DNA of 64,000 bases from an uncultured Eubacterium sp. (GCA_910583555.1 CAJTXO010000013.1:1-64000); one strand, 5' to 3'; counted from the first letter of the stretch, positions 42,761-52,124 are shown. Translations and numbers: made by a program. The notes: generated from the letters alone by a model not told the origin.

Positions 42761-44536
42761 ATGTGGAAATTACTTGTATATTTAAAAGATTATAAAAAGG
42801 AATCGGTGCTGGGGCCGCTGTTTAAGCTGCTCGAAGCATCCTTTGAACTGATGGTGCCGCTCGTCATGGCATCGATCATTGATAAGGGGATCGGGGGCGG
42901 CGATACGGGATATGTATTTGGGATGGGAGGCGTGCTGCTGCTTTTGGCAGCGGTGGGACTGGCGTCTTCGCTGACGGCGCAGTATTTCGCGGCAAAGGCG
43001 GCTGTCGGCTTTTCCACGAAAATGAAATCGGCGCTATTTCGCCACATCGAGACGCTTTCGTATGCGGAGATCGACCGTCTCGGCTCGACGAGCCTCATTA
43101 CCCGTATGACGAGTGACGCGAATCAGGTACAGTCCGGCGTGAACCTCGTGCTGCGCCTGTTCCTGCGCTCGCCGTTTATCGTGTTAGGAGCGATGATCAT
43201 GGCATTTACGATCGATGTAAAGGCGGCCCTGATCTTTGTCGTGGCAATCCCGCTTTTGTCGATCGTCGTGTTTGGCGTTATGTTTGCCAGCATCCCGCTC
43301 TACCGCAAGGTGCAGACGGGGCTGGACCGCGTTCTCGGTATCACGAGGGAAAACCTGACCGGGGCGAGAGTCATCCGGGCGTTTGGAAAAGAGGAAGAAG
43401 AGATTGATACGTTCGAGGAGGCGAATGTGGCGCTGAACCGGGTACAGATGTTTGTCGGACGTATTTCCGCACTGATGAACCCGCTTACTTACGTGATCAT
43501 CAACGGCGCTACGGTCGTTCTCATCTGGACGGGCGCCGTGCGGGTCGATACGGGCCTGATCACACAGGGCGCGGTCGTCGCCCTGGTGAATTATATGTCG
43601 CAGATCCTGGTTGAACTTGTCAAACTGGCGAACCTGATCATTACGGTGACGAAGGCGATCGCCTGCGGGAACCGGATCCAGGATGTGTTTGAGGTGGAGA
43701 CGAGCCTGCCGGATGAGGTGAGTGAGCGGGAGTATCTGGAGAGAAGTAGTGGGCAGGAGAAGGCACCTGAGGCACTATCTGTTCCGGCGGACGATGCGGT
43801 TGTGTTTGATCATGTGGGATTTACATATCAGCAGTCGTCGGAGGAGGCGATTTCCGATATAACATTTACCGCGAAAAAAGGCGAAGTGATCGGGGTTATC
43901 GGCGGTACGGGTTCCGGTAAGACGTCGCTTGTCAACCTGATCCCCCGTTTCTATGACATCACATCGGGCAAGCTTTCGGTGGATGGGGTGGACGTGAGGC
44001 AGTACCCGCTTGCGAGGCTTCGCGGGAAGATCGGCGTCGTGCCGCAGAAGGCGGTGCTCTTTTACGGGACGATCCGGTCAAATATGCAGTGGGGCCGTCC
44101 CGATGCGACCGATGAGGACATCTGGGAGGCGTTATCGACCGCGCAGGCGGCGGATTTTGTCAGGGCCAAAGAGGGCGGCCTCGATGCGCTCGTGGAACAG
44201 GGCGGAAAGAATTTTTCCGGCGGGCAGAGACAGCGTCTGACGATCGCGCGGGCGCTCGTGAAAAAGCCGGATATCCTTATTTTGGATGACAGCGCCTCGG
44301 CTCTCGATTACGCGACCGATGCCGCGCTCCGCAAAGGGATCCGTGAGAACCTGCGCGGAACGACACTATTTATCGTGTCGCAGCGGACCTCTTCCCTTCT
44401 GCAGTCCGACCGGATCATCGTGCTCGACGATGGCGCGGTAGCGGGCATCGGCACACATGATGAACTGCTTGCAGGCTGTGAGGTGTACCGTGAGATCTAT
44501 GAGTCACAGTTTGGGAAAGGGGGCGTGTCAAAATGA
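42761..44536 (+). CDS. ABC exporter half with degenerate catalytic site
   Basis: A 591-residue half-transporter: six membrane helices (about 15-310) and an ATPase. It has Walker A GGTGSGKTSLVNL and a normal signature FSGGQRQRLTIARA. Walker B is ILILDDSASALD, with Asp where the catalytic Glu should be. It is paired with the gene at 44533, which has a normal Walker B but a changed signature. This is the pattern of heterodimeric exporters such as TM287/288 and BmrCD, with one catalytic and one non-catalytic nucleotide site. The start is 2 bases after the YfhO stop and the stop overlaps the next ATG. The substrate could be a lipid-linked intermediate or a drug; sequence does not decide. Confidence 0.92.
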   Translation: MWKLLVYLKDYKKESVLGPLFKLLEASFELMVPLVMASIIDKGIGGGDTGYVFGMGGVLLLLAAVGLASSLTAQYFAAKAAVGFSTKMKSALFRHIETLSYAEIDRLGSTSLITRMTSDANQVQSGVNLVLRLFLRSPFIVLGAMIMAFTIDVKAALIFVVAIPLLSIVVFGVMFASIPLYRKVQTGLDRVLGITRENLTGARVIRAFGKEEEEIDTFEEANVALNRVQMFVGRISALMNPLTYVIINGATVVLIWTGAVRVDTGLITQGAVVALVNYMSQILVELVKLANLIITVTKAIACGNRIQDVFEVETSLPDEVSEREYLERSSGQEKAPEALSVPADDAVVFDHVGFTYQQSSEEAISDITFTAKKGEVIGVIGGTGSGKTSLVNLIPRFYDITSGKLSVDGVDVRQYPLARLRGKIGVVPQKAVLFYGTIRSNMQWGRPDATDEDIWEALSTAQAADFVRAKEGGLDALVEQGGKNFSGGQRQRLTIARALVKKPDILILDDSASALDYATDAALRKGIRENLRGTTLFIVSQRTSSLLQSDRIIVLDDGAVAGIGTHDELLAGCEVYREIYESQFGKGGVSK

Positions 44537-46269
44537 GCCAGAAAGAGACGTTAAAAAAGGTGATCCGCTATATCAGGAAATATGGTTTTTTTCTTGTCTG
44601 TTCCCTCGTACTGGCGGCTGTCACCGTGGCGCTCACGCTGTATGTGCCGATCCTGGTCGGTGATGCCATCGATCAGATCATAGGGCCGGGCGATGTGGAT
44701 TTTGCCGAGATCCGGGCGATCTTGTGGAAGATCGGCATCGCGGTGCTCATAACGATGGCGGCGCAGTGGATCATGAACGTGTGCAACAATAAGATCACGT
44801 ACTGTGTCGTGCGCGATATCCGCGACGAGGCATTTCAAAAAATACAGTCGCTTCCACTGAGCTATATTGACAGTCATTCGTATGGGGAGGTCGTGAGCCG
44901 TGTGATCGCGGATGTCGATCAGTTTGCGGACGGGCTTCTCATGGGATTCACGCAGTTGTTTACCGGCGTGATCACGATACTCGGGACGCTGCTTTTTATG
45001 GTGAGTGTCAATGTGGGAATCACGCTCGTCGTCGTGCTGATCACGCCGGTATCTCTTTTGGTGGCGGCGTTTATCGCGAAGCGGACGTATGAAATGTTTA
45101 AACTGCAGTCGGAGACGAGAGGCGAGCAGACGGCGCTCGTCGAGGAGATCCTCGGCAGCCAGAAAGTGGTGCAGGCGTTTGGCTATGAAAAGGATGCGCA
45201 GGAGAGATTTGACGAGATCAATGAACGGCTCCGGTCCTGTTCGCTCCGCGGTATTTTCTTTTCGTCGATCACGAATCCGGCGACCCGCTTCGTCAACAGC
45301 CTGGTCTATGCCGGTGTCGGCATTACGGGAGCGGTGTTCGCGATCCGGGGCGGGATTTCCGTCGGGCAGCTCTCGTGTTTTCTCAGCTATGCCAACCAGT
45401 ACACAAAGCCGTTCAATGAAATATCCGGCGTCGTAACCGAGTTACAAAACGCGCTGGCGTGTGCCGGACGTATTTTTGAGCTGATGGAAGAAAAGCCGCA
45501 GGTGCCGGACGCAGACGATGCCGTCGTTTTGCAGGAAGCCGATGGCAGCGTGCAGATGGAGGATGTGTATTTTTCCTATGTCCCTGATCAGAAGCTGATC
45601 GAGGGCTTTGATCTCTCGGTGAAGCCGGGACAGCGTGTCGCGATCGTCGGGCCGACCGGGTGTGGAAAGACGACGCTCATCAACCTGCTCATGCGTTTTT
45701 ATGACGTAAACAGCGGCACGATACGGGTGAGCGGCCACGATATACGGAAGATCGTGAGAAACAGCCTGCGCGCTAATTACGGGATGGTGCTGCAGGAGAC
45801 CTGGCTGCGCCAGGGGACGATCCGGGAGAATATTGTCATGGGAAAACCGGACGCCACGGAGGATGAAGTGATCCAGGCGGCGAAGGCGAGCCACGCCCAC
45901 AGTTTTATCAAGCGGCTTCCGAACGGGTACGATACGGTGATCGGAGAGGACGGCGGAAGCCTTTCCCAAGGGCAGAAGCAGCTTTTGTGTATCGCTAGGG
46001 TCATGCTCTGCCTGCCGCCGATGCTTATCCTCGACGAGGCGACGTCCTCGATTGATACGAGGACGGAACTGCATATCCAGAAGGCTTTTTCCAATATGAT
46101 GACGGGGCGCACGAGTTTCATCGTGGCGCATCGTCTCTCGACGATCCAGGAAGCGGACGTCATCCTCGTGATGAAGGACGGCCACATTATCGAACAGGGT
46201 GATCACGAGGAGCTATTGAAAAAAAATGGATTTTATGCTACGCTATATAATAGTCAGTTTGCAGTATAG
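44533..46269 (+). CDS. ABC exporter half with canonical Walker B
   Basis: The 578-residue partner of the preceding half-transporter. Six membrane helices precede the ATPase domain: Walker A GPTGCGKTTLINL, Q-loop VLQETWLRQGTIREN, Walker B MLILDEATSSID and the switch His in VAHRLST. The signature is LSQGQKQLLCIARV instead of LSGGQ, the usual change in the partner of a degenerate subunit. The two genes overlap by 4 bases and must form a heterodimer. It is the last gene of the surface-polymer run; araD follows after 27 bases. Confidence 0.93.
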   Translation: MSQKETLKKVIRYIRKYGFFLVCSLVLAAVTVALTLYVPILVGDAIDQIIGPGDVDFAEIRAILWKIGIAVLITMAAQWIMNVCNNKITYCVVRDIRDEAFQKIQSLPLSYIDSHSYGEVVSRVIADVDQFADGLLMGFTQLFTGVITILGTLLFMVSVNVGITLVVVLITPVSLLVAAFIAKRTYEMFKLQSETRGEQTALVEEILGSQKVVQAFGYEKDAQERFDEINERLRSCSLRGIFFSSITNPATRFVNSLVYAGVGITGAVFAIRGGISVGQLSCFLSYANQYTKPFNEISGVVTELQNALACAGRIFELMEEKPQVPDADDAVVLQEADGSVQMEDVYFSYVPDQKLIEGFDLSVKPGQRVAIVGPTGCGKTTLINLLMRFYDVNSGTIRVSGHDIRKIVRNSLRANYGMVLQETWLRQGTIRENIVMGKPDATEDEVIQAAKASHAHSFIKRLPNGYDTVIGEDGGSLSQGQKQLLCIARVMLCLPPMLILDEATSSIDTRTELHIQKAFSNMMTGRTSFIVAHRLSTIQEADVILVMKDGHIIEQGDHEELLKKNGFYATLYNSQFAV

Positions 46270-46296
46270 AGACAATCATAAAGGAGGATACAGGTT

Positions 46297-46992
46297 ATGT
46301 TGGAGCAATTAAAAAAAGAAGTGTATGAGGCAAATATGGAGCTTCAGGAGAAGGGGCTCGTCATCTACACATGGGGAAATGTCAGCGGCATCGACCGGGA
46401 GAATGATCTCGTGGTTATCAAGCCGAGCGGCGTGGAATACGAGGAACTGTCTCCAGAAGATATGGTAGTCGTGGACTTTAAACAGAATGTCGTGGAAGGA
46501 AAGTACCGGCCTTCGTCGGATACCGCGACGCATATCGAGCTGTATAAGGCATATGAGAATCTGGCCGGCGTCGTACATACGCATTCGACATGGGCGGTCA
46601 CGTTCGCACAGGCGGGATTGCCGATCCCGGCGTTTGGCACGACGCACGCGGATTATTTTTACGGAGAGATCCCGTGTACGAGGGATCTGACGGCTGCGGA
46701 GATCAGTGAGGCGTATGAAAAAAATACCGGCCTTGTCATCATCGAGACGATCGGGGAAAACGATCCGATGGAAGTGCCGGGCATCGTTGTGAAAAACCAC
46801 GGCCCGTTTACATGGGGGGATTCTCCGGCGAACGCGGTCTACAACGCGGTCGTTCTCGATAAGGTGGCGGAGATGGCGCACCACACGATGACGCTCAATC
46901 CGAATGTGAAGCCGGCGCCGCAGTACCTTTTGGATAAGCATTATTTCAGAAAACACGGGGAAAATGCGTATTATGGACAGGGAGGCATTTGA
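46297..46992 (+). CDS. araD: L-ribulose-5-phosphate 4-epimerase
   Basis: A 231-residue class II aldolase-family enzyme that converts L-ribulose 5-phosphate to D-xylulose 5-phosphate. TWGNVSGID, KPSGVEYEELSPEDMVVVD and GVVHTHSTWAVTFAQ with its zinc histidines match AraD, as does GTTHADYFYGEIPCTR. The length is that of AraD. No araA or araB lies nearby, so it either completes a pathway encoded elsewhere or serves another pentose route. GGAGGAT precedes the ATG. The next reading frame overlaps its 3' end by 29 bases. Confidence 0.92.
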   Translation: MLEQLKKEVYEANMELQEKGLVIYTWGNVSGIDRENDLVVIKPSGVEYEELSPEDMVVVDFKQNVVEGKYRPSSDTATHIELYKAYENLAGVVHTHSTWAVTFAQAGLPIPAFGTTHADYFYGEIPCTRDLTAAEISEAYEKNTGLVIIETIGENDPMEVPGIVVKNHGPFTWGDSPANAVYNAVVLDKVAEMAHHTMTLNPNVKPAPQYLLDKHYFRKHGENAYYGQGGI

Positions 46993-47713
46993 CCGGGCGA
47001 TCCGGGAAATCGTTTACGAAGAGCGTGAGCGCTACGGCATCGGTACGTTATCGGAAAAGACCGTGCACGCAGTCGTGAAACATTATATGGAGCCAAACGC
47101 GGACTATCATGAAGTGCCGCTGGAGGGGTTTGTGGCCGATATATTCCGGGACGAGACCGTCACCGAAATACAGACTGCGAATTTTAATAAACTGCGGCGG
47201 AAACTGGAACGGTTTCTGCCGCTTTATCCGGTTACGATCGTTTATCCCGTTCCCGCGACGAAGTGGGTCATCTGGGTCGATCCGGAAACCGGGCTCGAGG
47301 TGAGCAAACGGAAGTCGCCGAAAAAGGGAAGTCCGTACCAGGCATTTAGGGAACTGTACCGCATCAAGCCGTTTTTGGCACATCCGAACCTGCGTGTGCT
47401 GTTTCTTTTTATCGATATGGAGGAGACGAAACTGCTCAACGGCTGGAGCCGTGATAAAAAGCGGGGCGCCACGAAACACGACCGGATCCCGGTGGGACTC
47501 GTCGATGAGATGATGTTTGAGCGCGTGGAGGATTACCGCATGATGATCCCGCCCGAACTTTCGAATTTTACGACGAGGGAGTACGCGAAGAGTACGAAGA
47601 TCCCGCTGGCGCAGGCGCAGACGGCGCTGAATATCTTCTATTCGCTGGAGGTCGTCGAGCGGGTGGGGAAGCAGGGGAATTCTTATTTGTATGAGGTGAG
47701 GGAGGAAGGATGA
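46964..47713 (+). CDS. Uncharacterised protein with possible PD-(D/E)xK-like N-terminal half and winged-helix end
   Basis: A 249-residue protein I do not recognise. The N-terminal half has VADIFRDETVTEIQTANFNK; the acidic residue followed later by E-x-Q is compatible with a PD-(D/E)xK-like core, but this is a weak inference. The middle has RKSPKKGSPYQAFRELYRIK and FLFIDMEETKLL. The C-terminal ~60 residues (FTTREYAKSTKIPLAQAQTA, then LEVVERVGKQGNSYLYEV) look like a winged helix-turn-helix. ATG 46964 lies inside araD; ATG 46973 is an alternative start. Its stop overlaps the start of the AlbA_2 gene. Confidence 0.6.
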   Translation: MRIMDREAFDRAIREIVYEERERYGIGTLSEKTVHAVVKHYMEPNADYHEVPLEGFVADIFRDETVTEIQTANFNKLRRKLERFLPLYPVTIVYPVPATKWVIWVDPETGLEVSKRKSPKKGSPYQAFRELYRIKPFLAHPNLRVLFLFIDMEETKLLNGWSRDKKRGATKHDRIPVGLVDEMMFERVEDYRMMIPPELSNFTTREYAKSTKIPLAQAQTALNIFYSLEVVERVGKQGNSYLYEVREEG

Positions 47714-49237
47714 GTAAACGATTGTTTGATATTAAAAAGTTTGATTCATACCGGGAAGATAATCGACGAGAAGTAAAGCGAGCCAATAGGGGACTTCCTG
47801 TTTCTTTGTGGGAGACATACTCTTCTTTTGCCAATTGTTATGGGGGCGTTATTATTCTTGGTGTGAAAGAGGATGAGAACAAGAGATGGCGTACGACAGG
47901 ATTGAGAAAGAGGGATGAGGGAAAACTAATAAAAGATTTTTGGGATACGGTAAATAATCCCAGAAAAGTTAGTGCTAATCTTTTGTCAGACGATGATGTG
48001 AAGACCTATGAATCAGGCGGGGATCTTGTCATCGTTATTTGCGTGCCGATGGCAAAGAGAGAACAAAAACCCGTATTTATCAATGATAATATGTTTGGCG
48101 GCACATTTAAAAGAAATCATGAGGGGGATTACCACTGTACGGAATTACAAGTGAAATCAATGTTGAGGGATCAGATTGAGAGTACAATGGATATGAAAGT
48201 CATAGAAAAAATGACAATAGATCAACTGGATAAGGATACGATACAGAGTTATCGGAATCGCCATAGTACGTTTAAACCTGGCCATCCGTGGGTGCATTTG
48301 AATGATGCGGACTATTTGCAGAAAATCGGGGCAGCAGAAATGGGAAAAGACAAGAAACTGCACCCGACGGCGGCAGGATTATTAATGTTTGGGGAAGAGA
48401 ATAGGATTGTGAGAGAATTTCCAGAATACTTTCTTGATTATCAGGAATTGATGGACCCGTCCATTCGCTGGACAGACCGGCTGCAGTCCAGTTCTGGTGA
48501 ATGGAGTGGTAATCTGTTTGATTTTTATTTCAGAGTGTATCAAAAAAATCACGAAAAATGTTAGGGTACCCTTTAAAATGGTGGGTGGGGATCGGATTGA
48601 TGATACCCCGGTACACAGGGCACTGAGGGAAGTATTAGCTAATTGCCTTGTAAATACCGATTTTTTTGTTTCCAGGGGAGTTGTCATCAAACAGGAGGAT
48701 AATACAATTGTTTTAGAGAATCCTGGCAGTATACGTGTAGGAAAATATCAGATGAAACGGGGTGGACAATCAGACCCGAGAAATAAAGCGCTGATGAAAA
48801 TGTTTAATTTGATTGATATAGGCGAACGTGCCGGAAGTGGTGTGCCGGAATTGTTTACTGTTTGGGAGAGCGAGGGATGGGAAGAACCGTGTATTGAAGA
48901 GAGATTGGATGGCACAGAACGAACTATTGTCACCCTTTCCTTTAAGAAAAAGAGAGGGAATAAAAATGCTGAAAAAAAAGTGCTGAAAAAAAGCGCTGAA
49001 AAAAAAGCGCTGAAAAAAAGCGCTGAAAAAAAAGTGACGGATAAAACCCGGATGCAGTATGAAATGATCCTGTCTTCTATGGAGCCGGGGAAATGGTATC
49101 GGACAAATGAATTTATGGATATGCTGGGGGTAAAGGAAACCCGGATGAGGACATTACTGCGGGAGTTGGTGGCTAGTCATTATTTAGAAGAAGATGGAAC
49201 GACGAAGGGGAAAAAATATAGAAAAACGGGTGAGTGA
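47710..49237 (+). pseudogene. AlbA_2/HATPase-type transcriptional regulator split by a +1 frameshift at an A7 tract
   Basis: One gene in two frames. Codons from 47710 give an AlbA_2 (Schlafen AAA_4-like) domain (about 10-130, NCYGGVIILGVKEDE) and a linker, then stop at 48562. The other frame continues the same protein: TKNVRVPFKMVGGDRIDD, HRALREVLANCLVN and LENPGSIRVGKYQM. These belong to the C-terminal ATP-binding region of this regulator family, with NLIDIGERAGSGVPELF after it. Removing one A from the A7 run at 48542-48548 joins the frames as YQKITKNV. It may be a true mutation, a phase-variation switch, a slippage-rescued gene or an assembly error. The C-terminus has Lys-rich repeats and a helix-turn-helix. 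The gene is more AT-rich than its neighbours. Confidence 0.82.
48968..49036 (+). repeat. 27-bp coding repeats with A-runs
   Basis: Two full 27-bp units (48968-48994, 48995-49021) and part of a third encode a Lys-rich AEKK(V/A)LKKS repeat. Each unit holds A8 and A7 runs, making it prone to length change and slippage. Confidence 0.88.
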
Positions 49238-49255
49238 TTTTGCGAGGGAGGAAGG

Positions 49256-49696
49256 ATGATGAATAAACAGAATAACCCTTATATTTTTTGGACCCTGTTT
49301 ATTATCAATGTATTTTTGGCGGTCTGCTTTGGTCTGTTTTGGAATGGCATTTCCATTACATTTTCTTTTTTTGTGGTCTGGCTGAATGGGTACTTATTTG
49401 CAGCGGAGCTGAGAAAGATGCTCGTTCTGGATACGGTTTTTCAGGCATGTATGCAGGCGGCGGCATGGATTTCGTATGTCCGGTGGCTCGGACAGGAGGA
49501 AGCGATTGATAATATAACTGTGAGCCTCACTCAGCTTAGTTTTCTATTGACGTTTTATTTTAATGTATGTCTGATCCTTTTGCTTACCGCAAAGAGTTTG
49601 TTGGGGCAGAAAAGAAAAAAAGCGGCGTGCGTTGTGGCGGGGATAGCTATATTCCAAATCGTATTTTTCGCTTGGTCATTTTGGATGGTCAGTTGA
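49256..49696 (+). CDS. Small multi-pass membrane protein of unknown function
   Basis: A 146-residue hydrophobic protein with four probable membrane segments (about 10-28, 31-50, 85-110 and 123-142) separated by short charged turns. I see no motif that assigns a function. GGGAGGAAGG precedes two adjacent ATG codons (49256, 49259). It is 18 bases after the frameshifted regulator and may be cotranscribed with it. The chemoreceptor gene after it has its own promoter. Confidence 0.7.
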   Translation: MMNKQNNPYIFWTLFIINVFLAVCFGLFWNGISITFSFFVVWLNGYLFAAELRKMLVLDTVFQACMQAAAWISYVRWLGQEEAIDNITVSLTQLSFLLTFYFNVCLILLLTAKSLLGQKRKKAACVVAGIAIFQIVFFAWSFWMVS

Positions 49697-49739
49697 GTGA
49701 ATTTGGGACTTTATTATAGTTTTTTACTTTTTAGAATAG

Positions 49740-49768
49740 TTTACAGAAGCGAACAAAGATGATATACT
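49740..49768 (+). promoter_or_regulatory. Sigma-A promoter for the Cache chemoreceptor
   Basis: TTTACA at 49740-49745, a 17-base spacer and TATACT at 49763-49768, about 57 bases before the start codon. Both boxes are one change from consensus. Confidence 0.72.
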
Positions 49769-49825
49769 TGGTTATACACATGTTTGTTATCTTTTTAAAA
49801 TATAATACACCAGGAGGAGAAACAC

Positions 49826-51826
49826 ATGCGTAGTTTACGGGCAAAATTTATCGTGATCATATGTATTATCTGTGTAATTTGTATCGGTTTGACGGCGGGC
49901 ATCAGTTACGGCGCCGCTTCTTCTGTCATGATGGATTCGAGCGTGAGGAATGAGAGTCTGGTATCGGAGAAGGCGGCCCAGGAGATGGAAAAGTGGATGC
50001 AGGTCAAAGGGCAGTTTCTGAGTACGGTCAGGGCGGGCATCGAGATCGACAAGAGCACCGATTATGAGCGGCTGTGCGGACAGATGAAATGCCTGCTCGC
50101 TGATTACAATGAAGACGGCAGTATTTATGATATTTATTTCACCTATCCCGATAGCAGGATGGCGTCGGGAAGCGGTTATGAATCGGATGGAACGGTTGAT
50201 TTCACAGGGCGTTCGTGGTATGTCGCGGCGATGGAACAGGATGGACTCGTTTATTCCGCGCCATATCTCGATGTGGATTCCGGCAGGATCGTCATTACCA
50301 TTTCGACAAAGGTGACGGTCGGCGGCAAGGCAGCCGGTGTACTGGCAGAGGATATTTTTGCCGACGAGCTGGTGGAAATAACGAATAAGGTAGAAATGCC
50401 GGAGAACAGCTATGCCATGCTGACGGACAGCGAGGGCGGCGTTGTCGTACATCCGAATGAGGAGTACGGCTATGTTGATGACGCGCCGGCGGCATTGACG
50501 GAACTGGCGGGAAATCCCTATAAAGAGGTGGACGAGGCCATCCGTTCGGGAAAAAGCGGACAGGTCGTGTGGATCACGGATTACGACGGAGCGACGAGAG
50601 GGGTATTGTCGTCCACCATCCCGAGCTGTGGTTGGAATATCAGTGTCGCGATTGATAAAAATGTCATTTATAAGAATATCAAAATGATGCTGCGCGGTTT
50701 TCTCATTTCGGGTATTATTTCTTTAATTGCGGCGGTGTTTGTCATTACGGTTGTCGTCAACCGCATGGTCCGCCCGATCAAGGCGCTGGCGCTGGCAGTT
50801 GATGCGGGAAATCTGTCGCGGGAGATCCGGGTGAGCGGCAGGGACGAGGTGTCGAAACTGGCCGGCGGATTCCAGAAGATGACGGGGAAACTCAGGGGGC
50901 TTCTGCAGGCGAGCGATGATACGGTACATAATGTAGAAGAGTCCGCGCAGACGTTTTTCCGCCTGACGGATACCGTTTGTGAGGGTGCGCGGAAGATCGA
51001 ACGGGATATAGAGCAGATCACTCAGGCGATGGACCGGCAGGAGCAGGATGTGAAGAAAGGGCAGGATGTATTGATCGAGGTGGGACAACGGATCCGGCTA
51101 TTGGAAGAAGATTTTGGACGGATGAACGGGATCGTGGACAATATGAACGCGCAGATGGAGAGTGGTTCGCAGGTGACGCAGGAGTTAAAGGATTCTGCGG
51201 AGCTGAGTTCCCAGTATCTTCGGGAGGTGCGCGGGCAGATCGAAATGCTGGGGAAGGATTCGCAAAGCATTTCCCAAATGGTCTCGGTCATTACCGATAT
51301 TTCAGATCAGACAAACTTGCTGGCGCTGAATGCTTCGATTGAAGCTGCCCGGGCGGGGGAATCTGGAAAGGGATTTGCCGTCGTTTCGGATCAGATCCGC
51401 CTTTTGTCAGAACAGACCAGTGCTGCTTCGGAGGAGATCGTAAAAGTCGTGGGAAGCATTTGTGACGGGATCCAGACTGTGGTGTTGGATATCGGGCAGA
51501 CTGGAGAGAAATTTCAGAAGAATATCGAGGTATCCGAGAATGTGCGGGATGTACTTCAGTCAGTCAGGGAGTCGTTTGATCAATTGGAAGCGATGGAGCA
51601 TGAACTGTCCGAGTGCGTGGAGAAATTTGTGGAAGGCAAGGCAGTTATGGAGGATTCGTATGGCCAGATGACGAAAAACTGCGGGGAATGTCTGGATATC
51701 AGTTATAAGATCAAGGATATTTCCAAAGAACAGAATGGGGCGATGGAGCAACTGACGAGCTGGTCGGATCATTTGAATGAGCTTTCCGCGCAGCTGCGGA
51801 AAGAAACGGAGGAATTTACGGTATAG
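49826..51826 (+). CDS. Methyl-accepting chemotaxis protein with dCache-type sensor
   Basis: A 666-residue chemoreceptor. Membrane segment 1 lies at about residues 7-30. An extracytoplasmic domain of ~255 residues follows, with Cache signatures (FTGRSWYVAAMEQDGLVYSA, then DVDSGRIVITISTKV, and ILAEDI-like VLAEDIFADELVE). Membrane segment 2 is at about 288-312. HAMP and the signalling domain come next, with the tip ISDQTNLLALNASIEAARAGE. dCache domains usually bind amino acids or other small metabolites; the ligand is unknown. The gene stands alone with its own promoter and a downstream hairpin. It presumably signals through the CheA/CheW encoded at 11-14 kb. Confidence 0.92.
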   Translation: MRSLRAKFIVIICIICVICIGLTAGISYGAASSVMMDSSVRNESLVSEKAAQEMEKWMQVKGQFLSTVRAGIEIDKSTDYERLCGQMKCLLADYNEDGSIYDIYFTYPDSRMASGSGYESDGTVDFTGRSWYVAAMEQDGLVYSAPYLDVDSGRIVITISTKVTVGGKAAGVLAEDIFADELVEITNKVEMPENSYAMLTDSEGGVVVHPNEEYGYVDDAPAALTELAGNPYKEVDEAIRSGKSGQVVWITDYDGATRGVLSSTIPSCGWNISVAIDKNVIYKNIKMMLRGFLISGIISLIAAVFVITVVVNRMVRPIKALALAVDAGNLSREIRVSGRDEVSKLAGGFQKMTGKLRGLLQASDDTVHNVEESAQTFFRLTDTVCEGARKIERDIEQITQAMDRQEQDVKKGQDVLIEVGQRIRLLEEDFGRMNGIVDNMNAQMESGSQVTQELKDSAELSSQYLREVRGQIEMLGKDSQSISQMVSVITDISDQTNLLALNASIEAARAGESGKGFAVVSDQIRLLSEQTSAASEEIVKVVGSICDGIQTVVLDIGQTGEKFQKNIEVSENVRDVLQSVRESFDQLEAMEHELSECVEKFVEGKAVMEDSYGQMTKNCGECLDISYKIKDISKEQNGAMEQLTSWSDHLNELSAQLRKETEEFTV

Positions 51827-51946
51827 GATAGGGAAGGTTTTCGAGTCTGTTAGGTGCAGTATTCCCGGCTTAAAGTCCGTCACCGGCGGAGAGTAAAAAG
51901 CCGAACTGAAACAGAAAAAACAAATGGTAATGGTTTTCTGCAAAAA

Positions 51947-51981
51947 AAAGGGACTGTCGGAATATGACAGTCCCTTTAAAA
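51947..51981. terminator. GGGACTGTC/GACAGTCCC hairpin after the chemoreceptor
   Basis: A perfect 12-bp stem (51947-51958 with 51966-51977) with a 7-base loop. The plus strand has only TTT after the stem; the minus strand has T8. The core matches the terminator at 22467. Confidence 0.7.
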
Positions 51982-52033
51982 CTGCGATCTCAAGTGAGTC
52001 AAAAGACTTAAAAAAAAGAAAATAAAAAAATGA

Positions 52034-52062
52034 TTGCATTCCCCAGGCATCCATCGTATAAT
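52034..52062 (+). promoter_or_regulatory. Sigma-A promoter for the PD-(D/E)xK gene
   Basis: TTGCAT at 52034-52039, a 17-base spacer and TATAAT at 52057-52062, followed by a 62-base leader. The rest of the 298-base gap 51827-52124 holds the hairpin above and no gene that I can support. Confidence 0.7.
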
Positions 52063-52124
52063 AACAGTAGGGTTATACTGATTGGGATTGGTGATTATCT
52101 CAGATATACAGGGAGGGAGAAATT

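Noticed and set aside
45442..46206. 254-codon open frame antisense to the second ABC exporter half
   Set aside because: It covers the conserved ATPase motifs on the other strand and has no recognisable domain.
48542..48564. Programmed -1 ribosomal frameshift at the A7 run
   Set aside because: Joining the two parts needs a +1 (or -2) change; a -1 shift leads to the wrong frame, so mutation, phase variation or transcriptional slippage fit better.
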